From Haemophilus parainfluenzae (GTDB lineage: Bacteria > Pseudomonadota > Gammaproteobacteria > Enterobacterales > Pasteurellaceae): a stretch of 64,000 nt of DNA. The stretch spans positions 1 to 64,000 of the forward strand of contig NZ_QEPO01000005.1 in the NCBI RefSeq assembly GCF_003252725.1, given 5' to 3'. Position numbers and translations under genes: made by a program. This document shows positions 1 through 8,474 of this stretch, piece by piece. How positions within the stretch are numbered: position 1 is the stretch's first letter; every line of letters starts with the position of its first letter. Below the pieces are notes generated by a model, which was not told the DNA's origin, made no database searches, and saw only the letters and a list, made by a program, of their open reading frames with translations.

Positions 1-161
1 AAACCTATGCCATATAAAATAATCTTGATTTTACTCAAAATCATTTCGTGATTATCTAGACTAATAAAGTATTGTGAATTAGATATATTAGAAAAAAATA
101 CATTAGCTGTATAGAATAATAAAAATATAAATGTTAAAACTCTATTTTTAATATTCATCAT
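1..161 (-). CDS. Partial ORF, hydrophobic N-terminus (surface polysaccharide locus, truncated by window edge)
   Basis: An open frame begins at tandem ATG codons (159-161 and 156-158, read on the minus strand) and stays open to base 1, so the gene continues beyond the left edge. The visible ~53 residues start with a short basic stretch and then a long hydrophobic run (residues about 8-23), like a signal anchor or first membrane segment. The start overlaps the last codons of the upstream transferase gene (ending at 148), which suggests translational coupling in one operon. It is strongly AT-rich like its neighbours. A polymerase, flippase or exported polysaccharide protein would fit the context, but too little is visible to assign a function. 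Confidence 0.55.
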   Translation of the reverse strand, partial: MMNIKNRVLTFIFLLFYTANVFFSNISNSQYFISLDNHEMILSKIKIILYGIG

Positions 162-1353
162 ATGTACCATCTAATATAACATTGTATAGTTTTCCTGAAG
201 CCTTCCCATTATCAAAATTACCAAACTCAGTATAAAAATCAATCAATTTAATTTTAAACTCTTCATAATTAAATTCTGTAATATTATTTATTAATTCTTC
301 ATTCGTACTCGCTTTAGGGTAAGGCAAACCTTCGATAGGGTTATAAAAACTAAAATCCTTTTTATATGTATCTAAGTCAGGCATATATAAGAAACATGGT
401 TTATATTGTAATGAGAAGTCCCAAGAAGATGAAGAATAATCAGTTATGAGTACATCCGAAGCTAATAATAAGTCTTGCATATCAGAGTATGAAGAGGCAT
501 CAATAATAGAACCATCTATTTCACTATCGTCAGTATTAAAATAATGACTTCTCACTAACAACACCCATTTACCACCAAATTTCTTTTCTAATGAACTCAA
601 AGTACTAGAAATATCTAGTCCATATAATTCTTTTGCAAAATTTTCACGATAAGTAGGAGCATATAAAGCAATTTTTAAAGAAGAATCAATATCAAGCTCT
701 TTTCTTACTTTAGAAATAATCTGACCTTTTAACAATTCATTTGCAAAAAAAATATCATTTCTAGGTAAACCTATTTCTAGATCGATTATATTATCTCCAA
801 ATGATATCTCCCTAATTTCTTTAAATTTTTGACAGCCACAAATTAAGTATCCAAATGAATGTCGCATTTTATAAAGCAGTTTATCTACTGGATGTGGCAT
901 AGTACATAATCCAACACATTTTAACGCACCGCTACCGTGCCACGTATTAATAAATATTTGTTTCTTTCTAGGTTTAATAAATGATGACCAAAAATCATTA
1001 AATATTAGAACTGAAGAAGAAATATAATAATAATAATATTTAATGCTATATACTCTAACTAGTTTAATATTTTTCTCTTGCAAATAAAGAAACTTTTCAG
1101 GCTCCTTAAATGCCCAAATAATTTCATATTCGTTAGTTTTGTTTAATATATATTCTGAAATAGCTTTGGGGTTGCAAGTATACCCTCTCCCCTCATATGC
1201 TCTAAACAATATTCTGTTCGATTTTAATGGAATTAAAAAAGATAAGAAATAAATAACACCCCTTAGCATTAATAAACTATAGACGACAACTGCTTTACAA
1301 GCATAGTAAATCAAAGGTGAGTTTTTCAAAAAAGATTTTATTAAACTTAACAT
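148..1353 (-). CDS. CDP-glycerol glycerophosphotransferase family protein (TagB/TagF-like)
   Basis: A 401-residue protein with a hydrophobic N-terminal stretch (about residues 13-42) followed by a Glyphos_transf domain. Visible family signatures are TWHG at about 137-140, RSH at about 268-270 and TDYSS at about 304-308, the C-terminal nucleotide-binding part of the GT-B fold. Family members transfer polyol-phosphate from CDP-polyol donors (classically CDP-glycerol) to teichoic acids or capsule at the inner face of the membrane. The neighbouring LicD-family and cytidylyltransferase genes support a CDP-linked donor. It lies 2 bp after the licD-like gene, in the same operon. The AT-rich composition and absence of uptake sequences differ from the housekeeping genes nearby. 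The actual substrate (glycerol, ribitol or an amino-polyol phosphate) cannot be told from sequence. Confidence 0.85.
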   Translation of the reverse strand: MLSLIKSFLKNSPLIYYACKAVVVYSLLMLRGVIYFLSFLIPLKSNRILFRAYEGRGYTCNPKAISEYILNKTNEYEIIWAFKEPEKFLYLQEKNIKLVRVYSIKYYYYYISSSVLIFNDFWSSFIKPRKKQIFINTWHGSGALKCVGLCTMPHPVDKLLYKMRHSFGYLICGCQKFKEIREISFGDNIIDLEIGLPRNDIFFANELLKGQIISKVRKELDIDSSLKIALYAPTYRENFAKELYGLDISSTLSSLEKKFGGKWVLLVRSHYFNTDDSEIDGSIIDASSYSDMQDLLLASDVLITDYSSSSWDFSLQYKPCFLYMPDLDTYKKDFSFYNPIEGLPYPKASTNEELINNITEFNYEEFKIKLIDFYTEFGNFDNGKASGKLYNVILDGTYDEY

Positions 1354-1355
1354 AC

Positions 1356-2231
1356 TTATTTCTCTAAATATTCTTTATAGCTAATTTCTGTATCAAAAAT
1401 AATATTACCATGATAAGATGCTTCCTGCTGAGGAGTCATATAATCTCCAAAAGTAATTTTTAGTATAGTATCGTACCCGATAGGGCAAGCAACTTTAAGC
1501 CCCATAAAATCCTTTATAGTAACATCATTAAAACATTCTCTTGGCCAAATACATTTATCTCTATAATCAAAGGAAATTTCTCCTATAGGTAGATCCTTGT
1601 TATTATTATATCTAGAGCAAATATCTTCAAATAAATGAAACAATTTCTTATAATCAAATAACTTGAAGATGGGCATCACAAGATAATGAGCTAAACATTT
1701 CAATCTACTAGGGTTTTTTACAGGATTAATCATAATACCTGCTTTCAAAATAATGCTTAGAAGCTTTAATATATTTGAATGAAAATATCTTTTTATCTTA
1801 TTCGCTGGTACTGAATCCAAGGGAAAGATATCAATAAAAATTCCTTGGTTAAAATATAGTCCTTTTTCATGACTAACAATAGCTGTTGTATTTGAATTTC
1901 TAATTTGTGCATGAGGTCTAACATAATTTTGTTCTGTATATGTAGTTTGAAAGAAAATAGGATCCGTAAATTCATATTTTGCAATTTCAAGCAATTTATT
2001 ATAATCATCTCTAGGCATATCAATATCAATGTCATCGTCCCATGGAATAAATCCACTATGTCTAATTGCACCTAATAATGACCCTCCAGCCATATAATAT
2101 TTCAGATTATATTTTTCACATACCGAAATAAATTTCTTAAGTAATTCTAATTCAGTTTTCCAAACTAATTTCATTTTTTCGTTAACATAAAATCCACAGA
2201 TTTCTTCTGCGTGTAGAGATTCAATTACCAT
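1356..2231 (-). CDS. LicD-family phosphotransferase
   Basis: A 291-residue protein with the LicD/fukutin nucleotidyltransferase-fold signature: AGGSLLGAIRHSGFIPWDDD at about residues 48-67, continuing into an Asp-rich metal site (DDDID, 65-69). The family transfers phosphocholine, glycerol-phosphate or ribitol-phosphate from CDP donors to glycans. In Haemophilus, LicD proper adds phosphocholine to LPS, but it sits with licA, licB and licC. Here the neighbours are instead a fused cytidylyltransferase, an aminotransferase and a TagF-like transferase, so a donor other than CDP-choline is likely. The start at 2231 is preceded by a GAG-type ribosome site. No CAAT phase-variation repeat is present near the start. 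Confidence 0.85.
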   Translation of the reverse strand: MVIESLHAEEICGFYVNEKMKLVWKTELELLKKFISVCEKYNLKYYMAGGSLLGAIRHSGFIPWDDDIDIDMPRDDYNKLLEIAKYEFTDPIFFQTTYTEQNYVRPHAQIRNSNTTAIVSHEKGLYFNQGIFIDIFPLDSVPANKIKRYFHSNILKLLSIILKAGIMINPVKNPSRLKCLAHYLVMPIFKLFDYKKLFHLFEDICSRYNNNKDLPIGEISFDYRDKCIWPRECFNDVTIKDFMGLKVACPIGYDTILKITFGDYMTPQQEASYHGNIIFDTEISYKEYLEK

Positions 2232-2243
2232 ATATTATTCTCG

Positions 2244-3569
2244 TTAAAATTTTTTCACATTATAGTTAGATAAAAATAAATCGATCACTTTAGTCTCAGC
2301 TAACATTTCATTATAATTCAATAAATTGTTCTGCACCGCATTAGTTTGAATAGTTCTAATAAATTCAACTAATTCATATCTTAACCCTTCACCTTCAAAC
2401 TTATAAAAGTACTTACTATTATTATTTATATTCTCATAGCATACTTCAAAAAATTCTGTTTTCCACCATGGCGCAGGGACATATATATATCCCTTAGTCC
2501 CAGCAATAATTAAATTACTTTCTGCTTTAGCTTTAATAGCAACTGTTGCACTAGCTATAGAATTAGAGTAACGTAAGTCTATTTTAGTAAAAATATCAAT
2601 ATTATTTTCAAAATGTGATGTAAATGAAATATCTTCATAATTTATTCCTAGTAATTTAAATATAATAAGCAAAGGATAAGAAACTAACGATTCAATACTC
2701 CCACCAGAAATACGAATTTGTTCATTAAATAGGTCATCTTCAAGAACTTGTGTAAACCTAGCTTCAATATTTAATATATTTCCAATAACTCCACTTTTAA
2801 CCAATGAAATCATTTTCGTAAATGCTGGGCAATATGCCGTTTTTAAGCCCTCCATCAACACTAAATTACGTGCATTAGCAAGTTCAATTAGCTCTTTTGC
2901 ATTATCATAGTTATTTGAAAAAGGAAATTCTGTAAGAACATGTTTACCATTGAGTAACGATTCTTTTATATGTTTATATCTATATTTTAAAGGTACATTA
3001 ACATAAACGGCATCACTCTGAGAGAAAAACTCATTTAGACTATTATATTCATATAACTCTTTACATTTTTCAGAAGAAACTGGACCTGCATAATAAACAC
3101 CTGTTATGCTAACACCACTAATAAAGCTAACTTCGGATAAAAATCTATCAACAATTTTCTCTCCACCTATAATACCCAATTTTAGTGAATGAGTATTTCT
3201 AATTTGGGTACTTGAGATGCCTTTAGTTCTTTTAGAATAAATAACCTCACAGTATTCTCGTAAATAATCAAAATAACCTACCCAATCAGAACCGACAGTA
3301 AAAATATCAATACCATACTTCTTAATATCATCTATTTTCTGTCCAAAATATTCTTCAATAACAATCTCGTCCGCAAGCCCAGTCTCCTGAACATTAGAGA
3401 TCCTGGTCATTAGTGAATCATGAACATTATACTTACCACGGCATTTATCAAAATAATCAGACGTGATACCAACAATTAAATAATCACCCAACAATTTTGC
3501 TTGCTTAAGTAAATTTAAATGCCCTTCATGAAATAAATCAAATGTTCCATAGGTTATAACTTTTTTCAT
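2244..3569 (-). CDS. Fused glycerol-3-phosphate cytidylyltransferase-like / Gfo-Idh-MocA oxidoreductase-like protein
   Basis: A 441-residue two-domain protein. Residues 1 to about 127 are a TagD-type cytidylyltransferase with GTFDLFHEGH (HxGH, 14-17) and the RTKGISST motif (114-121), expected to make a CDP-activated polyol. Residues about 129-441 resemble the Gfo/Idh/MocA family, with a degenerate dinucleotide loop (GIIGGEKI, from 133). The usual EKP motif is EFP (214-216), so the conserved lysine is Phe. In the later GGxxxDxG motif, Ser (about 294) stands where Asp is expected. The second domain may therefore be non-catalytic or altered in chemistry. Its layout recalls Bcs1 of H. influenzae type b, where a cytidylyltransferase is fused to a reductase making CDP-ribitol, but the domains here are different families. 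Substrate unknown. Confidence 0.85.
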   Translation of the reverse strand: MKKVITYGTFDLFHEGHLNLLKQAKLLGDYLIVGITSDYFDKCRGKYNVHDSLMTRISNVQETGLADEIVIEEYFGQKIDDIKKYGIDIFTVGSDWVGYFDYLREYCEVIYSKRTKGISSTQIRNTHSLKLGIIGGEKIVDRFLSEVSFISGVSITGVYYAGPVSSEKCKELYEYNSLNEFFSQSDAVYVNVPLKYRYKHIKESLLNGKHVLTEFPFSNNYDNAKELIELANARNLVLMEGLKTAYCPAFTKMISLVKSGVIGNILNIEARFTQVLEDDLFNEQIRISGGSIESLVSYPLLIIFKLLGINYEDISFTSHFENNIDIFTKIDLRYSNSIASATVAIKAKAESNLIIAGTKGYIYVPAPWWKTEFFEVCYENINNNSKYFYKFEGEGLRYELVEFIRTIQTNAVQNNLLNYNEMLAETKVIDLFLSNYNVKKF

Positions 3570-3582
3570 TTCATCTTATTCC

Positions 3583-4653
3583 CTAAGATATATTTTTAAG
3601 AATTTCTTTTATAGCTGAAACTAATTTCTCATTATCATTTACTGTCGTATTTCCTATATGAGCAACTCTAATAGAATATTCTTTATTTTTCCCTCCTGTA
3701 GGGTTTACCATCATTTGATATTCATTTTTTAATGTAGTAAATACTTTAGTTGCAATTGGCTTCTCAAAAATTACCGGAGTAATAGCATTACTTAATGGAA
3801 ATTTAGGAATTGAAACTGGCAAATCCTTTATTCTATTTCTAAAATCCAGAGCAACAGTTTTAATATTATTCAAATACTTATCAATACCAATAGAATCAAC
3901 TATAGCTAATGCCTTATGCATCTCCAAACAAATACCTACACAAGGAGTAAACGGAGTTTGTCCTCTTTCAAAATCAGCAATGTATTCCTTAAAATTAAAA
4001 TAAAGAGATTTAACATTATTAACTAATATTCTATCAGTAACAATCCTATCACTAAGTACCACAATAGATAGTCCTGGAGCAATACATAAGCCTTTTTGAG
4101 AGCTAATAATCGTTATATCAATATCATATTTACTCATATCATATCGATCACATAAGAAAGAGCTAATCGCATCAACAATTAAATACATTCCTTTTCTTTT
4201 ACAAAATTGCGAAAGTAACTCTATGTCATATAATTGACCAGTAGAAGTTTCATCAATATTTACAACTAAAGCATTGAACTCTATATTTTCATATTCTTCT
4301 AGATGTTTATATGTTAATTCCTCATTACCTCCGAGTTTTATCTCACAATAATCATACTCATGAATATCACAAATCTGACTAAATCTAGCTCCAAATGTAC
4401 CTCCATTAATAACCAATAATTTATCTGTCGGTAATATACAATTCATTAACGCGGCTTCCATTGCAGCTGTACCTGAAGCGGTTAAATAAATAGATTTAGA
4501 ATTTTCTCCCGAATTCATCAATTTTTTTATGAGCCTATCAGACTCCAACATAATATTTGAAAATTCATCGGTTCTAAAATAAGGTATTTGTTCACCTGCA
4601 ACTTTCTTGATTTCAGGCAACATTTCTACTGGACCAATTGTGAATAATTTCAT
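3583..4653 (-). CDS. Class V PLP aminotransferase (alanine-glyoxylate / PhnW-like)
   Basis: A 356-residue fold-type I PLP enzyme. Visible features are the phosphate-loop region SGTAAMEAA (60-68), ETSTG at 135-139, the pyridine-nitrogen Asp in VDAISS (Asp161) and the Schiff-base Lys in SSQKG (Lys187). The class includes serine-pyruvate, alanine-glyoxylate and 2-aminoethylphosphonate-pyruvate aminotransferases. No PEP mutase or phosphonopyruvate decarboxylase is visible, so a phosphonate role is unsupported here. It sits 13 bp upstream of the fused cytidylyltransferase gene in the same operon, which suggests it makes or trims an amino-alcohol or amino-polyol for CDP activation. That role is inference. 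Confidence 0.8.
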   Translation of the reverse strand: MKLFTIGPVEMLPEIKKVAGEQIPYFRTDEFSNIMLESDRLIKKLMNSGENSKSIYLTASGTAAMEAALMNCILPTDKLLVINGGTFGARFSQICDIHEYDYCEIKLGGNEELTYKHLEEYENIEFNALVVNIDETSTGQLYDIELLSQFCKRKGMYLIVDAISSFLCDRYDMSKYDIDITIISSQKGLCIAPGLSIVVLSDRIVTDRILVNNVKSLYFNFKEYIADFERGQTPFTPCVGICLEMHKALAIVDSIGIDKYLNNIKTVALDFRNRIKDLPVSIPKFPLSNAITPVIFEKPIATKVFTTLKNEYQMMVNPTGGKNKEYSIRVAHIGNTTVNDNEKLVSAIKEILKNIS

Positions 4654-4667
4654 TTTATATTCCTCTA

Positions 4668-5468
4668 TTAAAAACTTTTTTCGTATTTCTTACCAAAGAA
4701 CTTAGCCATTAAAAATGCAGTTCCTTTCTTCAACCAATTAATTTTCTCACCATAAACAAATGGAATTGCTTTCACTTTTAATAGTTTAGATTGAGAATAT
4801 TGTTTTAACCAAACGTTAAATAACAACTCACTGACACGTCCATAAAAACGAGCGTGAAATACTGAATATTGTTCCGCAGGAATACGTTTTTCTAATTCAA
4901 ATAAAATGGGGAATAGCCAACTGCAATAATCATTCACTAATTCTTTAGACATTATGAACATGTTAAACATATAGCCGCCACGCTGTTTCATTACCGCATC
5001 AAAACTTCCTAAAAACTCACCGCACTTTTCGGCAATAATTTCACGAGTTATATCTAAATGCTCGGCATGTAAGGTATTCGCATAATGCGAATAAAGCGTT
5101 TCAATGTAATAATTGCGTTTACTTGGTACGATTACATCATATTGGCTTAATAATTGACTCGCTTCTTCGCGTGTTAAATAGAGTGTTTCTAACGGATTCT
5201 TTTTACGCTCTGCACGGCTTTTTACACTAAAAAAACGGCGATAATGAATTAAACCTAAATAATCATTAGGTAAATTTTTCCACGCCCAATAAAGCCCTGT
5301 TAGCTCACAAAAATTAGGATTTTTAGCTGAGATATTATCACCAGTATCATCGCCTTGATAACCAAGTTCCTCTTTCCCTAATTTACCTACATGTAATGGC
5401 AGATACATATCATCTGATGGCATAAAATGTTGCTTGTGTGTAGCTATAATAATTTTAATATCTTTCAT
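4668..5468 (-). CDS. DUF4422 family glycosyltransferase (polysaccharide synthesis)
   Basis: A 266-residue protein typical of the DUF4422 family of putative capsule/LPS glycosyltransferases: an N-terminal beta strand (IKIIIATHKQ), the NPNFCELTGLYWAWKN block (about 50-65) and GLIHYRRFF (about 72-80). It carries an uptake sequence near 5029-5037 and has composition closer to the chromosome than the genes to its left, so it may belong to the conserved edge of the locus. It starts 2 bp after the chain-length regulator gene ends, so the two are almost certainly co-transcribed. The donor and acceptor sugars are not predictable. Confidence 0.85.
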   Translation of the reverse strand: MKDIKIIIATHKQHFMPSDDMYLPLHVGKLGKEELGYQGDDTGDNISAKNPNFCELTGLYWAWKNLPNDYLGLIHYRRFFSVKSRAERKKNPLETLYLTREEASQLLSQYDVIVPSKRNYYIETLYSHYANTLHAEHLDITREIIAEKCGEFLGSFDAVMKQRGGYMFNMFIMSKELVNDYCSWLFPILFELEKRIPAEQYSVFHARFYGRVSELLFNVWLKQYSQSKLLKVKAIPFVYGEKINWLKKGTAFLMAKFFGKKYEKSF

Positions 5469-5470
5469 AT

Positions 5471-6604
5471 TTATGCCTTATTTGAAAATACTTCTCTAGC
5501 TAAAATGATTAATGATGAAAGTACTACACCAAAAACAAATCCTACAATAAGTAAAATCAATCGCTTAGGCCAATCACGTTGAACGGGATAGTCTGGAGAA
5601 CTCAAATAATAATAACTTTTTACTTCTCCAATATTATCTAAACTAGGCTCCAATTTTGTTAATTTTGTTAACTGTCTTTCTGTACTATAATAATCTACTG
5701 GATAAACAATTTCTGTATTCTTTGCAATATCTAGTTGCGCTTGTAAATATTTCTCTCCCAACATAAATAGGTAGGTCCCATCAGCTAATTTAGAGTCAGA
5801 GATATTTAAACGTCCCTCACCTAACATATATTCAGGAACCGATAAACTATTTGTATTTGCTTTAGAAAAGTCTGTAATTCCTGCTTTCTTCGCGATATTT
5901 AAAGCCTTAGTTAAATTCTCTACTTGAACCTTTTTAGCCTCAGTTAAGCTTTCTTCAATTTGTAATTTAGTAAACTTTAAAGCATCTAAGCGTAAATTAA
6001 ACCCGAGCTTAAATTCTTTATTAGTTTGATTTAAGACATATTTATTCACAAAATTAATATAATCAATCAATACTGATTGAGCTAATTTAGGCGTTTCAGC
6101 TGAAAAAGTAAGCTTTAATCCAATTTTATCTAATTCAGTCAAATCCTTCTTCTTTGGATCAACTTCATGAACTACGAGATAGTTTGAAATTGCAGTCTCA
6201 ATGTAATTATCTCTTTGTTCATCTGTCATTTCTTTAGTGTAATCTTTAACTAAAGTCGATTGTGACAAAAACTCTCTTTTTAAATCACTTGATAAAAGAA
6301 AATGTTTAAATTGTTCATAAAGAGAATTTGATAATTTACCAGTTGAAAATTCACTATCACCCACAATACGAGCATATTCTGCACGCACGGGCAAAAGACT
6401 TCCTAAATCAGTTGAGCGGGGAGCAGCAACAATAGCTGTAGATGTCCATTGCTCTTTAGCTGTAAAGGCATAGCCTGCTGCGATGATAGTAAAAACGAAA
6501 GCAGACAAAATAATCCATAGTTTTTTCTTCCATAAGGTTCTTATTAATTCAATTAAGTCAACCTCATCAGTTTCATTTATTTTTTGCGAATAAACATTAG
6601 CCAT
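5471..6604 (-). CDS. wzzB: Wzz-type LPS O-antigen chain-length determinant
   Basis: A 377-residue polysaccharide co-polymerase with Wzz topology: a cytoplasmic N-terminus (EVDLIELIRTLWKKK), TM1 at about residues 24-45, a long periplasmic part with coiled-coil potential, and TM2 near the C-terminus (about 347-372). Wzz sets O-chain modal length together with the Wzy polymerase. I chose the ATG at 6604 because AAGGA lies 7-8 bases upstream. The adjacent ATG (6607) is possible, and a longer frame from 6631 has no ribosome site. It is the first gene of the leftward polysaccharide operon. Its position beside glnA matches the H. influenzae hmg/O-antigen-type LPS locus as I recall it. Confidence 0.88.
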   Translation of the reverse strand: MANVYSQKINETDEVDLIELIRTLWKKKLWIILSAFVFTIIAAGYAFTAKEQWTSTAIVAAPRSTDLGSLLPVRAEYARIVGDSEFSTGKLSNSLYEQFKHFLLSSDLKREFLSQSTLVKDYTKEMTDEQRDNYIETAISNYLVVHEVDPKKKDLTELDKIGLKLTFSAETPKLAQSVLIDYINFVNKYVLNQTNKEFKLGFNLRLDALKFTKLQIEESLTEAKKVQVENLTKALNIAKKAGITDFSKANTNSLSVPEYMLGEGRLNISDSKLADGTYLFMLGEKYLQAQLDIAKNTEIVYPVDYYSTERQLTKLTKLEPSLDNIGEVKSYYYLSSPDYPVQRDWPKRLILLIVGFVFGVVLSSLIILAREVFSNKA

Positions 6605-6696
6605 CATCAATTCCTTTAAGTACTTCGACATGTTATAGACTACCCCATTCTACCTAAATTCCCCTACTCTAACAAGGGAACTAGTCTCTACTCCAT

Positions 6697-6725
6697 TTTA
6701 TACTTCATTTATGTTAATAATAAAA
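6697..6725 (-). promoter_or_regulatory. Possible promoter of the polysaccharide operon
   Basis: On the minus strand a TATAAA hexamer (6702-6697) lies about 93 bases before the wzz start, in an AT-rich stretch. The -35 match at a 17-bp spacer is poor (TTTTAT). No ops/RfaH element was seen. Confidence 0.3.
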
Positions 6726-6743
6726 TACATTTATTTAATAAAA

Positions 6744-6780
6744 TAAAAAGGTATCATCAAAATTTGATAATACCTTTTAT
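6744..6780 (-). terminator. glnA terminator
   Basis: Arms at 6746-6761 and 6763-6778 pair over 16 positions. The single mismatch becomes a G-U pair in the minus-strand RNA, and the arms end in A/T-rich runs. It lies 28 bases past the glnA stop. Confidence 0.75.
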
Positions 6781-6807
6781 AAATAGAATCAGTTAATTAT
6801 ACGCGCA

Positions 6808-8226
6808 CTAGGCATAATACATCTCAAACTCAACAGGATGTGGTGTCATATTTAAACGCTCTACTTCTTTACGTTTAATATTAATAAATGCTTCGATAAA
6901 GTCTTTCGTAAACACACCACCTTGCGTTAAGAATTCATAGTCTTTTTCTAATGAATTCAATGCTTCTTCTAGCGAGCTCGCGACTGCTGGAATATCTTTT
7001 AATTCTTCCGGTGGAAGATCGTAAAGATTTTTATCCATTGCATCACCTGGGTGAATTTTGTTCACTACGCCATCAAGGCCCGCCATTAATAATGCAGCAA
7101 ATGCAAGATATGGGTTTGCCATTGGATCTGGGAAACGCGCTTCAATACGGATTGCTTTCGGGCTAGTTACTGCCGGAATACGAATTGAAGCTGAACGGTT
7201 ACTTGCAGAGTAAGCCAACAATACTGGTGCTTCAAAACCAGGCACTAAACGTTTGTATGAGTTAGTACTTGGATTAGTGAATGCATTTAATGCTTTTGCA
7301 TGCTTAATGATACCGCCGATATAATAAAGTGCGGTTTCAGAAAGGCCTGCATATTTATCACCTTGGAAAATGTTTTTGCCATCTTTGCTTAATGACATAT
7401 TACAGTGCATACCTGAACCATTATCACCCGTAATTGGTTTCGGCATAAAGCAAGCGGTTTTACCATGTTCTAATGCAACGTTTTGCACCACATATTTATA
7501 GATTTGTGTTTCATCTGCTTTTAAGGTTAAGCTGTTGAATTTCGTTGCAATTTCGTTTTGGCCCGCGGTTGCCACTTCATGGTGATGAGCTTCGATGACT
7601 AAGCCCATTTCTTCTAAAATTAAACACATTTCAGAACGAATATCATGAGCTGTATCAATTGGTGCCACCGCACAATAACCACCTTTCTTCAATGGACGAT
7701 AAGCATTGTTACCGCCTTCATATTTTTTATTGGTGTTCCAAGCGGCTTCAATGTCATCAATGGCGAAAGAAGCACGGTTCATTGATACATCAAAACGCAC
7801 ATCATCAAATAAGAAGAACTCAGGTTCTGGACCAAAGAATGCCTGATCTGCAACGCCTGTTGAACGCATATAGTTTTCTGCGCGAATAGCGATTGAACGC
7901 GGATCACGATCATAGCTTTGCATGGTTGTTGGCTCATAAACGCTACAACGAATTGAAAGTGTTGGGATCTGCGCAAATGGATCGACTACTGCAGTTTCAG
8001 CAATTGGCATTAAAAGCATATCGGCTTTGTTAATGGTTTTCCAACCTTCAACAGAAGAGCCATCGAACATTTTGCCATCTTCAAACATATCTTCATCGAC
8101 AAGGCTAACCGGGATAGAAACACCGTGTTCTTTACCTTTAATGTCAGTGAAACGAAGTAGTGCGAATTTAATATCGTTCTCTTCGATCAGTTTGAATACG
8201 TTGGCAATTGCATTTGCATTTGGCAT
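6808..8226 (-). CDS. glnA: Glutamine synthetase, type I
   Basis: A 472-residue cytoplasmic enzyme making glutamine from glutamate, ammonia and ATP. The length matches dodecameric GSI. Visible features are the N-terminal beta-grasp domain with the DGSS loop (about 55-58), the catalytic domain with [10 protein letters not shown] (metal-site Glu residues), [10 protein letters not shown], and the [12 protein letters not shown]/Glu-binding block. The NLYDLPPEE segment near residue 400 holds the adenylylation tyrosine of GSI-beta enzymes, so control by GlnE is expected. It is monocistronic, divergent from typA, with its own hairpin terminator and a TATAAT promoter about 55 bases upstream. No sigma-54 or NtrC-type site was obvious. 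Confidence 0.98.
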   Translation of the reverse strand: MPNANAIANVFKLIEENDIKFALLRFTDIKGKEHGVSIPVSLVDEDMFEDGKMFDGSSVEGWKTINKADMLLMPIAETAVVDPFAQIPTLSIRCSVYEPTTMQSYDRDPRSIAIRAENYMRSTGVADQAFFGPEPEFFLFDDVRFDVSMNRASFAIDDIEAAWNTNKKYEGGNNAYRPLKKGGYCAVAPIDTAHDIRSEMCLILEEMGLVIEAHHHEVATAGQNEIATKFNSLTLKADETQIYKYVVQNVALEHGKTACFMPKPITGDNGSGMHCNMSLSKDGKNIFQGDKYAGLSETALYYIGGIIKHAKALNAFTNPSTNSYKRLVPGFEAPVLLAYSASNRSASIRIPAVTSPKAIRIEARFPDPMANPYLAFAALLMAGLDGVVNKIHPGDAMDKNLYDLPPEELKDIPAVASSLEEALNSLEKDYEFLTQGGVFTKDFIEAFINIKRKEVERLNMTPHPVEFEMYYA

Positions 8227-8278
8227 AAGGAGTCCTCTATTTTGCTATGTGTATAATCTTTAATAAAATTAAAGGAGC

Positions 8279-8307
8279 ATTATAACGCAATCGCTTGCTT
8301 TTTTCAT
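8279..8307 (-). promoter_or_regulatory. Putative glnA promoter
   Basis: A consensus TATAAT (8284-8279, minus strand) lies 53 bases before the glnA ATG. The -35 at a 17-bp spacer is ATGAAA, a weak match. Confidence 0.5.
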
Positions 8308-8353
8308 AAGATTTATTTTATGCCCTAGCATAGCAGAGCAGCGAAATATCGTG

Positions 8354-8474
8354 TATAATTTTTGCCCTTTCGAGATTCTCGTAGAGTGGGTTTACTCACT
8401 AATTCAAACTACTTGGACTATTCGGTGGCATAAAAATTCCACCCTACAAAACTTAAACATTAAGAACGTAATAA
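8354..8474 (+). promoter_or_regulatory. typA promoter -10 and structured 5' leader
   Basis: A perfect TATAAT at 8354-8359 would start a leader of about 110 bases. The leader carries successive short hairpins: CGAGA-T-TCTCG near 8370-8380, GAGT/ACTC near 8384-8397, and GGTGG/CCACC near 8424-8442. The -35 region is weak. Whether the leader regulates typA is unknown. Confidence 0.45.

Noticed and set aside
1019-1042. An AAT/ATA-rich run in the TagF-like gene as a phase-variation repeat
   Set aside because: It only encodes a Tyr-rich stretch in an AT-rich gene, with irregular units, inside the coding sequence.
1356-2231. A lic1-type phase-variable phosphocholine locus
   Set aside because: The LicD-like gene has no CAAT repeats and no licA, licB or licC beside it.
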